DNA from: Levilactobacillus wangkuiensis
GTDB lineage: Bacteria > Bacillota > Bacilli > Lactobacillales > Lactobacillaceae
Reading direction: 5' to 3'
DNA length: 64,000 nucleotides
Assembly: GCF_016861605.1 (NCBI RefSeq)
Contig: NZ_BOLM01000006.1
Coordinates: forward strand, 62,001-126,000
The notes under the pieces were generated by a model, which worked only from the letters and a program-made list of their open reading frames with translations, was not told where the DNA came from and made no database searches. Of the stretch, positions 54,192-62,269 are shown piece after piece; within the stretch, counting starts at the first letter, position 1, and every line of letters begins with the position of its first letter. The position numbers were made by a program, and so were the translations under genes.

Positions 54192-55412
54192 TTGGTTAAA
54201 TTAGGGCGAACAATTAAGCTGAGACTCTATCCAGACACGAATCAAGCAAAACAATTTTTGGCAATGAGCCAGGAATACCAACGTGTAGCTAATATTGTCA
54301 GTCAATGGATTTTTGACCATGAATTTCAGTTAAGCTGGTTAAAAATCAACCACCAGCTGTACAAACAATTCAGAAAAGAATCACCGCTCAACAGCCAGAT
54401 GGTCCAATCCGTTTTTCGGACAGTTGTGGCTCGCTACAAGACAGTTCAAGAACAGTTGAAACAGCATCCTTACCGTTACAAGAACGAGGAAAAAAAGTGG
54501 GTTCAAGTTCCTAGAGACCTGAACTGGTTGGTGACCCCCATCCAGTTTCGTCGGCCACAAGCAGATTTGGTACGTCAGAGTAATTACTCTTTTGTAGACA
54601 AGATGCAACAGATTTCAATCACCACTCTAGGCAAACGAACTAAGTTGGGGTTCACTGATAAAGGATTCGAGAAGTACTTCACTGACGACTGGAAACTGGG
54701 TACCGCTAAGCTAGTCCACACTCAGGGTAAGTGGTTTTTGCACATCGGTATCACAAAGGAAACTAGTGATTTCAATCCCAAGGATAGCCCTCAAATTGTG
54801 GGCATTGACCGTGGCCTGCGCTTTCTAGCGACTATCTTTGATAGTGAAGGCAAGACACTATTCTTTGATGGTCAAAAAATCTTACTTAGGCGAAAGAAGT
54901 TCCTGGAGATTCGTCGACAACTACAAAGTAAGGGTACTAAGTCTGCCAAGAAAAAGTTAAAACGGCTAGCGCAACGAGAGAACCGCTGGATGACCGATGT
55001 GAATCATTGGTTAGCTAAGACACTCGTTACACGATATGGCTCACACACACTTTTTGTCCTGGAAGACTTAACCAACGTAACATTCAACACCGATGATCTG
55101 CCTAAGTCCTTACGAAACAGCCATCGTTCCTGGTCTTTCTTCCAGCTAGAATCATTCTTAACGTACAAGGCTCAGGCTATTCAGAGCACCGTCGTAAAAG
55201 TGAATCCAGCATTCACTTCGCAGAGATGTCCGAAGTGTGGCCTAGTTGAGAAGACTAATCGTCATCACGAAACTCACGAGTATTGGTGCTCTCAATGTCA
55301 GTATCGTTGTAACGATGATCGATTAGGAGCAATGAATATTGAGATGCTTGGTCGAGATTGGTTGAATGGTGTCAAACGACCAAAGATTAAAAAGTTAACA
55401 GCTGCTGGGTAA
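54192..55412 (+). CDS. tnpB: TnpB RNA-guided nuclease of insertion element
   Basis: 406 residues, full length. RuvC catalytic residues appear intact: Asp206 (GIDRGLRF), Glu291 (FVLEDL), Asp376 (DRLGAMNI). Zinc finger Cys346, 349, 366, 369. TnpB proteins cut DNA guided by an RNA made from the element's right end (established for ISDra2). The TTG start is preceded by GGGGAGG, with a TATACT promoter before it. Lower GC than neighbours, consistent with transfer. Confidence 0.9.
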   Translation: MVKLGRTIKLRLYPDTNQAKQFLAMSQEYQRVANIVSQWIFDHEFQLSWLKINHQLYKQFRKESPLNSQMVQSVFRTVVARYKTVQEQLKQHPYRYKNEEKKWVQVPRDLNWLVTPIQFRRPQADLVRQSNYSFVDKMQQISITTLGKRTKLGFTDKGFEKYFTDDWKLGTAKLVHTQGKWFLHIGITKETSDFNPKDSPQIVGIDRGLRFLATIFDSEGKTLFFDGQKILLRRKKFLEIRRQLQSKGTKSAKKKLKRLAQRENRWMTDVNHWLAKTLVTRYGSHTLFVLEDLTNVTFNTDDLPKSLRNSHRSWSFFQLESFLTYKAQAIQSTVVKVNPAFTSQRCPKCGLVEKTNRHHETHEYWCSQCQYRCNDDRLGAMNIEMLGRDWLNGVKRPKIKKLTAAG

Positions 55413-55550
55413 ACCTAGTAGTTAAACGGGTAGCCGTCAATTACCCGATGATGTTGCCACTACGAGTAGGAATGCCTAACCGGCATGTTGGACTACTGTG
55501 TCGCCAGACACGTGAGCGACAAGCCTCTGACTTCATTCAGAGGCAATTGA
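55413..55550 (+). ncRNA. Probable omega RNA region of the TnpB element
   Basis: About 140 bases between the tnpB stop and the right end, rich in hairpins: GGGTAGCCGTCAATTACCC, CTACGAGTAGG-type and CCTCTGA/TCAGAGG. By analogy with ISDra2 this would be the scaffold, with the guide taken from the flank after about 55550. Not verified. Confidence 0.5.
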
Positions 55551-55625
55551 CAAATAACAGAGATTAGTATAGTTACCTGTTACTTTAAAGTCAACAAGTT
55601 TGTCTCACCCAATTTTCTGGCCTGC

Positions 55626-55657
55626 TAAAAAAGACTGGAACTCCCCAGTCTTTTGTC
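55626..55657 (-). terminator. Terminator of secreted protein gene 55663
   Basis: Minus strand AAAAGACTGG / CCAGTCTTTT with T6. Confidence 0.85.
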
Positions 55658-55662
55658 ATCAG

Positions 55663-56067
55663 TTATTTATGATACCAGCCCAGATAATCGTATTTACTGG
55701 ACCAGGCATTCTTGAATTCGAGTTTTTTATTTTTCGTCACGATTTGGAGGCGGGCATCATTATCGGTCAGCTCCCCATTTTTGTAAATCCCCTTCAGTTT
55801 GTAAGTGTTCTTACCAACCTTTTGGTATTTTAGATTTGTCCAGGAGGTCTCCGCAGACTTCGCCCGTGACAGGTGGATGGTCTTGGCACTCACTTTGAAG
55901 TGCATGACAATCTTCGTCCCCTGGTCATGGTACTGTCGTTGCCAATTGCCCCGTAGCGCTTTGGGAGTGCCGGAGTGCCAGGCCGCCGCGTTCGCCGTAC
56001 TAGACGCAACACCGCCGACCATCACCGTAGTTAAGGCAACCACCATCATTTGTCCCAACTTTTTCAT
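55663..56067 (-). CDS. Small secreted protein, LRGxW family
   Basis: 134 residues with signal peptide (MKKLGQMMVVAL..., cleavage near ANAA). Mature start WHSGTPKALRGNWQRQY carries the LRGxW motif shared with genes 1154 and 62327. It ends GWYHK, like FHK of gene 1154. Function unknown. The ATG at 56067 follows GGAGGATG. Confidence 0.75.
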   Translation of the reverse strand: MKKLGQMMVVALTTVMVGGVASSTANAAAWHSGTPKALRGNWQRQYHDQGTKIVMHFKVSAKTIHLSRAKSAETSWTNLKYQKVGKNTYKLKGIYKNGELTDNDARLQIVTKNKKLEFKNAWSSKYDYLGWYHK

Positions 56068-56185
56068 GTTCTCATCCTCCAAGAGAATTCAATTCAGCTT
56101 TTAGTGACTTCCGTTGACTGGTCTTCGCCATTAGTATACCCCGAGCGGTTAAAAATTTCCGCTATTAACTACCACAAATTTTGGA

Positions 56186-56222
56186 CAGAAAAAAGCGCGT
56201 TGCCCCTGGGAGGAAACGCGTC
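56186..56222 (-). terminator. Terminator of DeoR-type gene
   Basis: Minus strand ACGCGTT...AACGCGC then T6. Confidence 0.7.
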
Positions 56223-56232
56223 GACGTGATGC

Positions 56233-56982
56233 TTAGACCACTGTTAAATTTAGTGATTGTTGCCGGAGAAAATCAGCGGTTGCGGGCGCAATCCCGTCAT
56301 CCGTAATGACCGTAGAAACGGCAGTCAGCGGAAACTGCTGAATCAGGCTCGGCTTTTGAAATTTGCTGGCGTCGGTCAGGACAATCAGGTCATCAGCCCG
56401 TTGCGCCATCTCTTGGGCCGCCTCGGTCCGGAGAATGTTAGCCCCCGAGAAGCCATTGGTCTGATCAAAGCCATCGGTGCCGACAAAGAGCTGTTCCACG
56501 TGGAAGGATTGGAGCAGTTGCTTGGTCAATGAGCCCACCACGACCTGGGATTCCGGCTGGTACTTGCCACCCAGGACGAAGACGTCCAGGTTCGGATAAC
56601 TCGACACAAAGTTCGCAATATAGTAGGAATTGGTAACGATGGTCACCCGCTTTTCCTGCTGGCCTAACGTGTCTGCTAGAAGCGCGCAGGCCGAGCCGGA
56701 TTCGATCATGATGGTCGTGCTATCGGCGACCAACTTAGCTGCAGCTACTGCAATGTGCTGCTTCTCCTCGTGGTGCTGAGCCAACCGGTAGTTCAAATCA
56801 TCCGGATTGTTGACCACCGCAAACCCGTGCTGTCGCTGCAATAGGCCCTCCGCTTCCAATTCCGTGAGGTCCTTACGCATGGTCACCAGCGAGACCTGCG
56901 TCCGCTGGGCCAAGTCGGTCACCGCCACCTTGCGCTGCTGATTTACGATTTGAATGATCTGTTCGCGCCGTTCGTTGGCCAT
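56233..56982 (-). CDS. DeoR/GlpR family transcriptional regulator
   Basis: 249 residues. Helix-turn-helix 5-55 (RREQIIQIVNQQRKVAVTDLAQRTQVSLVTMRKDL) and a sugar-phosphate sensor domain with IESGSACALLAD and FVGTDGFDQTNGF. Represses sugar genes in relatives, but no sugar operon adjoins it, so its targets are unknown. ATG after AAAGGAG. Two CCCGGG palindromes lie upstream of its start. Confidence 0.85.
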   Translation of the reverse strand: MANERREQIIQIVNQQRKVAVTDLAQRTQVSLVTMRKDLTELEAEGLLQRQHGFAVVNNPDDLNYRLAQHHEEKQHIAVAAAKLVADSTTIMIESGSACALLADTLGQQEKRVTIVTNSYYIANFVSSYPNLDVFVLGGKYQPESQVVVGSLTKQLLQSFHVEQLFVGTDGFDQTNGFSGANILRTEAAQEMAQRADDLIVLTDASKFQKPSLIQQFPLTAVSTVITDDGIAPATADFLRQQSLNLTVV

Positions 56983-57103
56983 TAGGAAAAACTCCTTTCG
57001 ATAGAAAGTAAAATTCGTCGTCTTTCCTTCTAGTCTACGCTAAAACCGGCGAGAACGGTAGGCTGGATTGACCGGCACCTATCACGCTAAGTGTCGCGAA
57101 AAA

Positions 57104-57118
57104 TATAACCCGGGTTAA
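57104..57118. promoter_or_regulatory. TATAACCCGGGTTAA palindrome, site 1
   Basis: First of three near-identical sites flanking the XRE gene. On the minus strand GGGTTATAT resembles a -10 region upstream of the DeoR-type gene. Confidence 0.6.
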
Positions 57119-57150
57119 TTTCTCGGACTGGCTCTCGAAATTTTGGCCGA

Positions 57151-57165
57151 TATAACCTGGGTTAA
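57151..57165. promoter_or_regulatory. TATAACCTGGGTTAA palindrome, site 2
   Basis: One base different from sites 1 and 3; centre 47 bp from site 1. Confidence 0.6.
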
Positions 57166-57166
57166 C

Positions 57167-57733
57167 TTACCAACCTCCATGCTGACCGGCGTTCCACCCA
57201 GCCCGGACGCTCCCCGGAATTGCGGCCATCGCGGCCGAAACGTCCATACTGATCATCGGTAGAACCATTAACGCGATTAGTCCAATGCTTAACCAGATGA
57301 CGACTCGAGATAGTGGGACCCGGTGCTGCTTTTGATTGGCGTAAATGGCCAGTAATAAGCTCACAAAGACAATTATGAGCGGCAGTTGGACCAATTCCTC
57401 AGCATCTTCGTAACCAATGCCTAGCGCCCAGGTGATCAGAAAACCAATGGCCCCCCAGAATAGACCACCATAGATAATTCGACCCACCGGACCAATATCT
57501 TCGTCCTTTTTAACGGTCAACTTGGTCATCAACTCAGCGTCCCCACGAATCAGCTGGTCGATGGACAAGTGAAAGAGGTCGCTGATGGCAACCACATTGG
57601 CAAAACTTGGTAAGGCCGCTCCCCGTTCCCATTTAGAAATCGATTGCCGAGAAATTTGGAGTTGGTCGGCGAGTTCCTGCTGTGACCAGTGCCGCTGCTC
57701 CCGTTGTTGCTTTAACGCTTCACGAATTTTCAT
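57167..57733 (-). CDS. XRE regulator with membrane domain
   Basis: 188 residues. XRE helix-turn-helix at 1-60 (KIREALKQQREQRHWSQQELADQLQISRQSISKWERG), then about three membrane helices (GGLFWGAIGFLITWALGI, LIIVFVSLLLAIYA, VVIWLSIGLIALMVLPMI). A membrane-tethered regulator, perhaps sensing envelope state. ATG at 57733 after GAGGAGG. The palindromes on both sides are its likely operators. Confidence 0.83.
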   Translation of the reverse strand: MKIREALKQQREQRHWSQQELADQLQISRQSISKWERGAALPSFANVVAISDLFHLSIDQLIRGDAELMTKLTVKKDEDIGPVGRIIYGGLFWGAIGFLITWALGIGYEDAEELVQLPLIIVFVSLLLAIYANQKQHRVPLSRVVIWLSIGLIALMVLPMISMDVSAAMAAIPGSVRAGWNAGQHGGW

Positions 57734-57830
57734 GATGCTGCCTCCTCTGAACATCTCCATCATACCAAACATTCCGGGCACGACACCGAACCGTCTAGTT
57801 GTCAGCAACATCACCCGTCATTTTGCTAAA

Positions 57831-57845
57831 TATAACCCGGGTTAA
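57831..57845. promoter_or_regulatory. TATAACCCGGGTTAA palindrome, site 3
   Basis: About 100 bases before the XRE start; on the minus strand it overlaps a TATATT -10-like box, so autoregulation is likely. Confidence 0.65.
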
Positions 57846-57934
57846 CCCGCCAATTCACCCCGTATTTCCGGTGCATTTCGCCCATTTTTCAGGTATACTA
57901 GGCGTATTAGCATTTTCGAAAGGAGCCGGTTCCC

Positions 57935-58837
57935 ATCCACAAAAAACTCATTAAAAGTAGTCTCGGTTTGTTAGCCTTAGGCCTGGCAATCGGCAGTGGC
58001 TTACTAGCCGCCCGCGCCCAAACGGAAAAGCCCAGCGCCCTGGTCAAGGTCGGCGACTACACGGCCAGCACGGACTTTTTGAACCTCAGTGCTTACTACC
58101 AGACCACCCGGCCGGTGACGGTCAAGGTCGCCTACTTTCCAACCTACAAGTCAGGACACCCGATTCGGCAAAAGCTCACCCTGCCGGCGGGCATCACGGT
58201 AGCCGGTAACCTAACGACCACGAAGTCTGGCAGCTATCTAGTTCCTAGCCTCCAATTATTCTTAGCACGACTGAGTTACGCGGCGCTGGCCAACAGCGCC
58301 AAGGCCGGCTATACGATTGATCCCGGCGATAGCGCCTACGATCCCCAAGCCACCATCACCGATACCGCCAAGCTGTCCGCATTCAAGCGGGTCAAGGCTC
58401 CGGACTACATGCCGGGTTACAGCCACGGTGATCTCTACATTGGCGGTGCCGACGCGGCGTTGAGTCCCATTGAACCGGATAGCCAGAGTATTCGGGTCAC
58501 CCCGGATGGCTACCTGGAAGTCCTAAAGTATGATGCCAAGGCCAACGCAGGACTGGGCTTCTACCAGAAACCCATTGGCATGGCCAAAATCACCAAGACA
58601 GACTTTCACGACCCCTACCGGACGTTGTACTTTAGTCATGATATCCAGGGGGTCAAGACGACTCGGGTTCACCACTCGGGTAACGCGCAATACAAATTAA
58701 CCTTAAAGAACCTCCACACGCCACAGCATACCAAGGGCAACCCGGAGACGGGGACCGCGGGAACGTTTGATAGTCTCTACCGCATCGGCGGCCAGGCCTA
58801 CTACACATTCATTGGTTACGATGGCGTCAGTGATTAA
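57935..58837 (+). CDS. Secreted protein with apparent ATC start
   Basis: 300 residues if read from ATC at 57935: HKKLIKSSLGLLALGLAIGS then ARAQ, a normal signal peptide. AAAGGAG lies 9 bases before ATC. The first standard start in frame, TTG at 57968, would remove all the positive residues of the signal peptide and lacks a ribosome site. So either a rare ATC start is used or a mutation has destroyed an ATG. The mature protein is Tyr/Gly/Asp-rich and beta-like; no family recognised. Short terminator follows. Confidence 0.6.
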   Translation: MHKKLIKSSLGLLALGLAIGSGLLAARAQTEKPSALVKVGDYTASTDFLNLSAYYQTTRPVTVKVAYFPTYKSGHPIRQKLTLPAGITVAGNLTTTKSGSYLVPSLQLFLARLSYAALANSAKAGYTIDPGDSAYDPQATITDTAKLSAFKRVKAPDYMPGYSHGDLYIGGADAALSPIEPDSQSIRVTPDGYLEVLKYDAKANAGLGFYQKPIGMAKITKTDFHDPYRTLYFSHDIQGVKTTRVHHSGNAQYKLTLKNLHTPQHTKGNPETGTAGTFDSLYRIGGQAYYTFIGYDGVSD

Positions 58838-58862
58838 GCTCTCAACTGAGGGCTTTTTATTT
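58836..58862 (+). terminator. Short terminator of secreted gene 57935
   Basis: AAGCTCTC-AACT-GAGGGCTT with T run; reaches into the 3' end of the convergent GNAT gene. Confidence 0.65.
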
Positions 58863-59285
58863 TGCCGTCAACCGCTTCACAAAATAGGTCGTGGTGATCC
58901 CGGCAAACGGGAGATCTGCCAGCGTGCCGTAAATTTGGTACCCGCATTTTTCGTAAAAGCCGACCGCCTGATAGCTCCGAGTAGACAGCGTGATATTGAT
59001 GATGTGCCGGTCACGCGCCACTTGTTCGGCGGCTTGAATCAACTGCGTCCCCAATCGTTGGCCGCGGTAGTCCCGAGCGACCGCCAGCTTGGCAATGTCC
59101 AAATGAGCGTAACGCCGGCGCATCAGAATTCCTCCGACCAAACGCTCGCCGTCATAGGCCCCAATGGCGAGGACCTCCCCGACCTTACCCTCATAATCAA
59201 AGTGATTCTCGGCAAACTGCTGGGTGAAGATGCCTTTGAGAAAGAGGTCTAGTTCCAGTGAATCGATTCGCTTGAGTGTGGCCAT
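58857..59285 (-). CDS. GNAT family N-acetyltransferase
   Basis: 142 residues. Acetyl-CoA site RDYRGQRLGTQLIQAAEQVA near 90 and the C-terminal SYQAVGFYEKCGYQIYG are characteristic. Substrate unknown. ATG after AGGAGG. Convergent with the secreted protein gene. Confidence 0.85.
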   Translation of the reverse strand: MATLKRIDSLELDLFLKGIFTQQFAENHFDYEGKVGEVLAIGAYDGERLVGGILMRRRYAHLDIAKLAVARDYRGQRLGTQLIQAAEQVARDRHIINITLSTRSYQAVGFYEKCGYQIYGTLADLPFAGITTTYFVKRLTAK

Positions 59286-59495
59286 GGTGGTTCCTCCTTA
59301 ATTGATGATGCCCCTATTTTAGCGGATTAGTCTTAACATTGCGATAACGGCTGTTTGGGTCAGCAGTCTGAACAGTCGACCAATTGATGGGTAAAACGAT
59401 TCTTTCCCGCTGAGCCGCTGTTCGTGCTACACTCACAGCAAGTGAGCGAACCCACTCAACAAGCCTTCCTAGCCACTCGAAAGGAGTCCATTCCT

Positions 59496-59609
59496 ATGCT
59501 GATTAAACTTATCACGTCCTTTGCTGCTTTATTTATCACAGTTTCCCTCGTGACGTTGGGTAGTTGTGGCAATGTGACAACCGCTAAGAAATCAAAGCCA
59601 AACGCCTAG
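59496..59609 (+). CDS. Small lipoprotein-like peptide
   Basis: 37 residues: a hydrophobic segment ending LGSC, which fits a lipobox, then NVTTAKKSKPNA. ATG after AAAGGAG and followed by a strong terminator, both supporting expression. Function unknown; similar in layout to the 43-residue peptide at 60283. Confidence 0.6.
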   Translation: MLIKLITSFAALFITVSLVTLGSCGNVTTAKKSKPNA

Positions 59610-59615
59610 CCTGCC

Positions 59616-59668
59616 ACACCATCAAAAAGCCTCACCCCGACTTGTTATTGTCGTGGTGCGGCTTTTGC
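59616..59668. terminator. Terminator of small lipoprotein gene
   Basis: AAAAGCC...GGCTTTT type hairpin with CCCGAC/GTCG inside, between convergent genes. Confidence 0.75.
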
Positions 59669-59672
59669 GTCT

Positions 59673-59927
59673 CTATGACTTTAACCAATCACTAATTAAC
59701 GCTTCATACGTCTGGATCAACTGCTCCTGTTCCACGAATTTACCCAACAAGTTAATCGAGTTCATTTCCTTTTGGAAAACGGGATTCTGAACCGTGAGTT
59801 GGCACGTCCGCTGTGTATCCGACTTTCCCGCTAGCATCAGCCACCTAACCACATTTGCCGGTGACTGCAGGGCGGTAAACGTATCAATCGGCGTGGTCGT
59901 CAGCAGGTCAAAGAGATGATCCGCCAT
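59673..59927 (-). CDS. Small hypothetical protein
   Basis: 84 residues, all helical in appearance (VVRWLMLAGKSDTQRTCQL, FVEQEQLIQTYEALISDWL). It could be the end of a TetR-like regulator whose DNA-binding part is gone; a stop lies 17 codons upstream in frame. Ribosome site weak. A TATATT box precedes it on the minus strand. Confidence 0.45.
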   Translation of the reverse strand: MADHLFDLLTTTPIDTFTALQSPANVVRWLMLAGKSDTQRTCQLTVQNPVFQKEMNSINLLGKFVEQEQLIQTYEALISDWLKS

Positions 59928-60282
59928 TTTTCTGTCGGTGATTGCCCTCAGTTGCTGGTCGGGTTCGCCAACGCCTTAAATATAGCAGAGCTTTCTTTCA
60001 GCCACCACATGCAGCTGCCTTTTAGTGGCTATATCATTGATATGCCACGGATAGTAACGTTATCACAAATCGCCAACAATTCTACGACCTATCCATGGTA
60101 ACTGACTAAGGAAATTGTTGGACTTAACTATTGCTCTGTAAATGGACCCCAGATGACAGTCAGTTACCCATTATGTCCAACTTTTCTGGAAAAATCGGGC
60201 AATGTTAGCCGCCCAAAATAGCTTTTTACCGGATACCGGTCCCTTTTCGTGGTATACTCACTGCCAAAGAAGGGCGGCCCTC
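59928..60282. other. Intergenic region with interleaved inverted repeats
   Basis: 355 bp without a gene. AGCCAC...GTGGCT forms a hairpin near 60001-60030. GGTAACTGACT (60097) pairs with AGTCAGTTACC (60158), and GTTGGAC (60117) with GTCCAAC (60175), in an A-B-A'-B' order. A TATACT box near 60254 precedes the small peptide gene at 60283. Confidence 0.5.
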
Positions 60283-60414
60283 ATGAAACGAATCCTTAAG
60301 ATCATTCTTGCTATTTTGATTCTGGGCGCCACGGCTAGTGTGGTCCTGACCCATCGAACCACCACTACCGCGGTTAGTCCCAATGACTTGACTCAAAACG
60401 AAAAGGTCGTCTGA
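60283..60414 (+). CDS. Small membrane-anchored peptide
   Basis: 43 residues: MKRILKIILAILILGATASV membrane segment and a polar tail (RTTTTAVSPNDLTQNEKVV). ATG preceded by GGGCGG-type site and a TATACT promoter about 29 bases upstream. The terminator overlaps its last codons. Function unknown. Confidence 0.6.
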   Translation: MKRILKIILAILILGATASVVLTHRTTTTAVSPNDLTQNEKVV

Positions 60415-60436
60415 AAAAAATTCAGACGACCTTTTG
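60400..60436. terminator. Terminator overlapping gene end
   Basis: AAGGTCGTCTGAA pairs with TTCAGACGACCTT; the stop codon lies in the stem. Confidence 0.88.
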
Positions 60437-60450
60437 TTTCACGTGAAACA
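60435..60450. other. parS site (exact consensus)
   Basis: TGTTTCACGTGAAACA, identical to the ParB/Spo0J binding site known from Bacillus. It loads ParB and SMC and marks the origin side of the chromosome. It lies directly after a terminator and before the end of the DMT transporter gene. Confidence 0.9.
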
Positions 60451-60453
60451 CTT

Positions 60454-61344
60454 TTAATTAATTTGACCTCGGCGCCGCATGCTCCAAACGTTTGGTAAAA
60501 TTACCGCGCCAATGATGACCAGTACCCCTACGATTTGGGGCCAATCGACCGTCTCACCCAACAGGATAAAGGCCACCGTGATGGATGATGGCAATTCTAG
60601 TGACGACAGGATTGGGCCAATTCCTAGCTCCAAGTACGGCATAAAGATGGAGTAGGCCACCAGCGGAAAGACCATCGAGAACAGGGCAATCAACACGCCC
60701 CACAAAATGGTATTGCCGGTCACTTTGGCCGTCACAATCTGCGGTCCCCAGACGATGGAAATCAGAATGAATGCCCCAATACATAACAGCCAGGTCTTGC
60801 TCAAGGCATCCAAGTTATTGCCCAGACTGGCCGTAAACTGCATGGTGCAGGCGTACGCGCACGCCGCTAGGAAGCTGAAGAACAGCCCCAGTGGCGACAG
60901 CGCCTGCGTAATCGGGAAGAGTCCCGCCGCCAGGACCGTCCCTATCAGAACCAGGACAATGCTCAGTACCTGGACCCGTGACGGCCATTGCCGGTGAATC
61001 ACCGCGCCCAGTAGAACGGACAACCAAACGGCCTGCATCAACATGACGGCCGCGGCCGCCACCGGAATTAATTTCAACGACTGGATATAGAACGTATTGG
61101 TAAACCCGGAAGCTGTACCCGCCGCAATCACCAGCCCAATCTGTTTCCAATTGGTGTGCTGATACCGCAGCCACTGCCGCCGCGCAAAATGAATCACGCC
61201 GAGAATAATGACGGCACTTAGAAACGACCAGAACAGGAGCGGTCCGTTGACCACGCCTTCACGCGCCGCAATTTTAAATAATGATGCTGGAATCCCAAAG
61301 CTCACCGCGCCTAACCCGACAAACAAGGGTGCTAATTTTTTCAA
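60454..61344 (-). CDS. EamA/DMT superfamily transporter
   Basis: 296 residues, ten membrane helices in two EamA repeats; second-repeat motif GPILSSLELPSSITVAFILLGE near 240. Exports metabolites of unknown identity. The start is a TTG with GAGGTGAG 4 bases upstream, so expression may be modest. Confidence 0.83.
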   Translation of the reverse strand: MKKLAPLFVGLGAVSFGIPASLFKIAAREGVVNGPLLFWSFLSAVIILGVIHFARRQWLRYQHTNWKQIGLVIAAGTASGFTNTFYIQSLKLIPVAAAAVMLMQAVWLSVLLGAVIHRQWPSRVQVLSIVLVLIGTVLAAGLFPITQALSPLGLFFSFLAACAYACTMQFTASLGNNLDALSKTWLLCIGAFILISIVWGPQIVTAKVTGNTILWGVLIALFSMVFPLVAYSIFMPYLELGIGPILSSLELPSSITVAFILLGETVDWPQIVGVLVIIGAVILPNVWSMRRRGQIN

Positions 61345-61400
61345 AAACTCACCTCATCTAAAAAATCTCACCTATCTATTATACATCACCAGCGCCATGC

Positions 61401-61406
61401 TATAAT
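61401..61406 (+). promoter_or_regulatory. -10 box of TPM-domain gene
   Basis: TATAAT 31 bases before the start codon; no clear -35. Confidence 0.45.
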
Positions 61407-61436
61407 GGTGTCAGAATAAGTGAAGAGGCGAGCGTG

Positions 61437-62195
61437 ATGGGTAAGATCAAAACACTGTTGATCATCTGGTTCACGGCCATTGCCGGAATCTGCGGGCTAC
61501 TGAACGCCCAAGCGGCTCCGGTCGTGCGGGACCAGGCGAACCTGTTATCCCCCCAGCAGAAAAGCGAGATTAGACGAATCAATCATCAGTGGGCCCAGAC
61601 CCGCCACCAGCCGCAACTTTGGGTCTACACCTACAGCCACCTCAGCACGCCCCTCGCCGGTTTTGACTACCAGGATCCCTTTAACACCGCGGGAAATGAG
61701 CTGGGCGACCGCGTTTTACACCGATTAGCCCAACAACAGTTAGCCGGCAAAACGACTGATGGCGACCACCAGATTGCCGTCATCCAACGGCAACAGCGGT
61801 TGCAACAACGAATCTCATTTATCCTGGTCTACCCGGACAATGGCTGGCATACGGTCATCTATCCCTCAGAAGACCTCTATCACAGTGTTTCTGACCTCAA
61901 TAAGACCTTTCTGACCTGGCACCTGCCGAACAAGGTCGGCACCGCGGCCGCGACCATGGCCGTCTTCAACCGCTACCAGCCCTTCATCAGCAAGCACATC
62001 GCCAAGGTCAAAACGGTTAAAACCGGCCCAAACTGGGATCGGGTCACGTTCATCTTGTTCCTCCCGTTTCTCATGTGGGGCTTGATCAAGCTCTTCCGGC
62101 AGCCCATCTACCTGGAAACCTCGCCGTACGATTGGTTTGGCGAAGATGCCGTTTGGCGGGCGTCTGACCCGACCTATCCGCGTTGGTGGTATTAA
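61437..62195 (+). CDS. TPM-domain membrane protein
   Basis: 252 residues. Signal/anchor helix 5-24, then a TPM (TLP18.3/Psb32/MOLO-1) domain starting APVVRDQANLLSPQQKSEIRRIN and continuing to about 165, and a membrane helix near 205-222. The C-terminal tail is aromatic (YDWFGEDAVWRASDPTYPRWWY) and unusual. TPM domains act in membrane-protein repair or signalling. The ATG at 61437 is preferred to the GTG immediately before it because of spacing from GAGG. Confidence 0.75.
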   Translation: MGKIKTLLIIWFTAIAGICGLLNAQAAPVVRDQANLLSPQQKSEIRRINHQWAQTRHQPQLWVYTYSHLSTPLAGFDYQDPFNTAGNELGDRVLHRLAQQQLAGKTTDGDHQIAVIQRQQRLQQRISFILVYPDNGWHTVIYPSEDLYHSVSDLNKTFLTWHLPNKVGTAAATMAVFNRYQPFISKHIAKVKTVKTGPNWDRVTFILFLPFLMWGLIKLFRQPIYLETSPYDWFGEDAVWRASDPTYPRWWY

Positions 62196-62269
62196 TGGCA
62201 AAAAACGGTTAGCCGTTTTAAGCGGAACTGGCTGCCTTTTGTCGCACGTTTCGGTCATATAAATAAGAA

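Larger units (their letters stand above)
54075..55550 (+). mobile_element. TnpB-only IS200/IS605-group insertion element
   Basis: Left end: hairpin GCGATT-TT-AATCGC (54080-54093) followed by GGGATGAATGCC. Right end: hairpin CCTCTGA...TCAGAGG (about 55525-55543) followed by CAATTGAC. Such subterminal hairpins, no terminal inverted repeats and no target duplication fit this group. No tnpA transposase is present, so it would need one in trans. Ends are approximate. Inserted just upstream of the NmrA-like gene. Confidence 0.75.
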
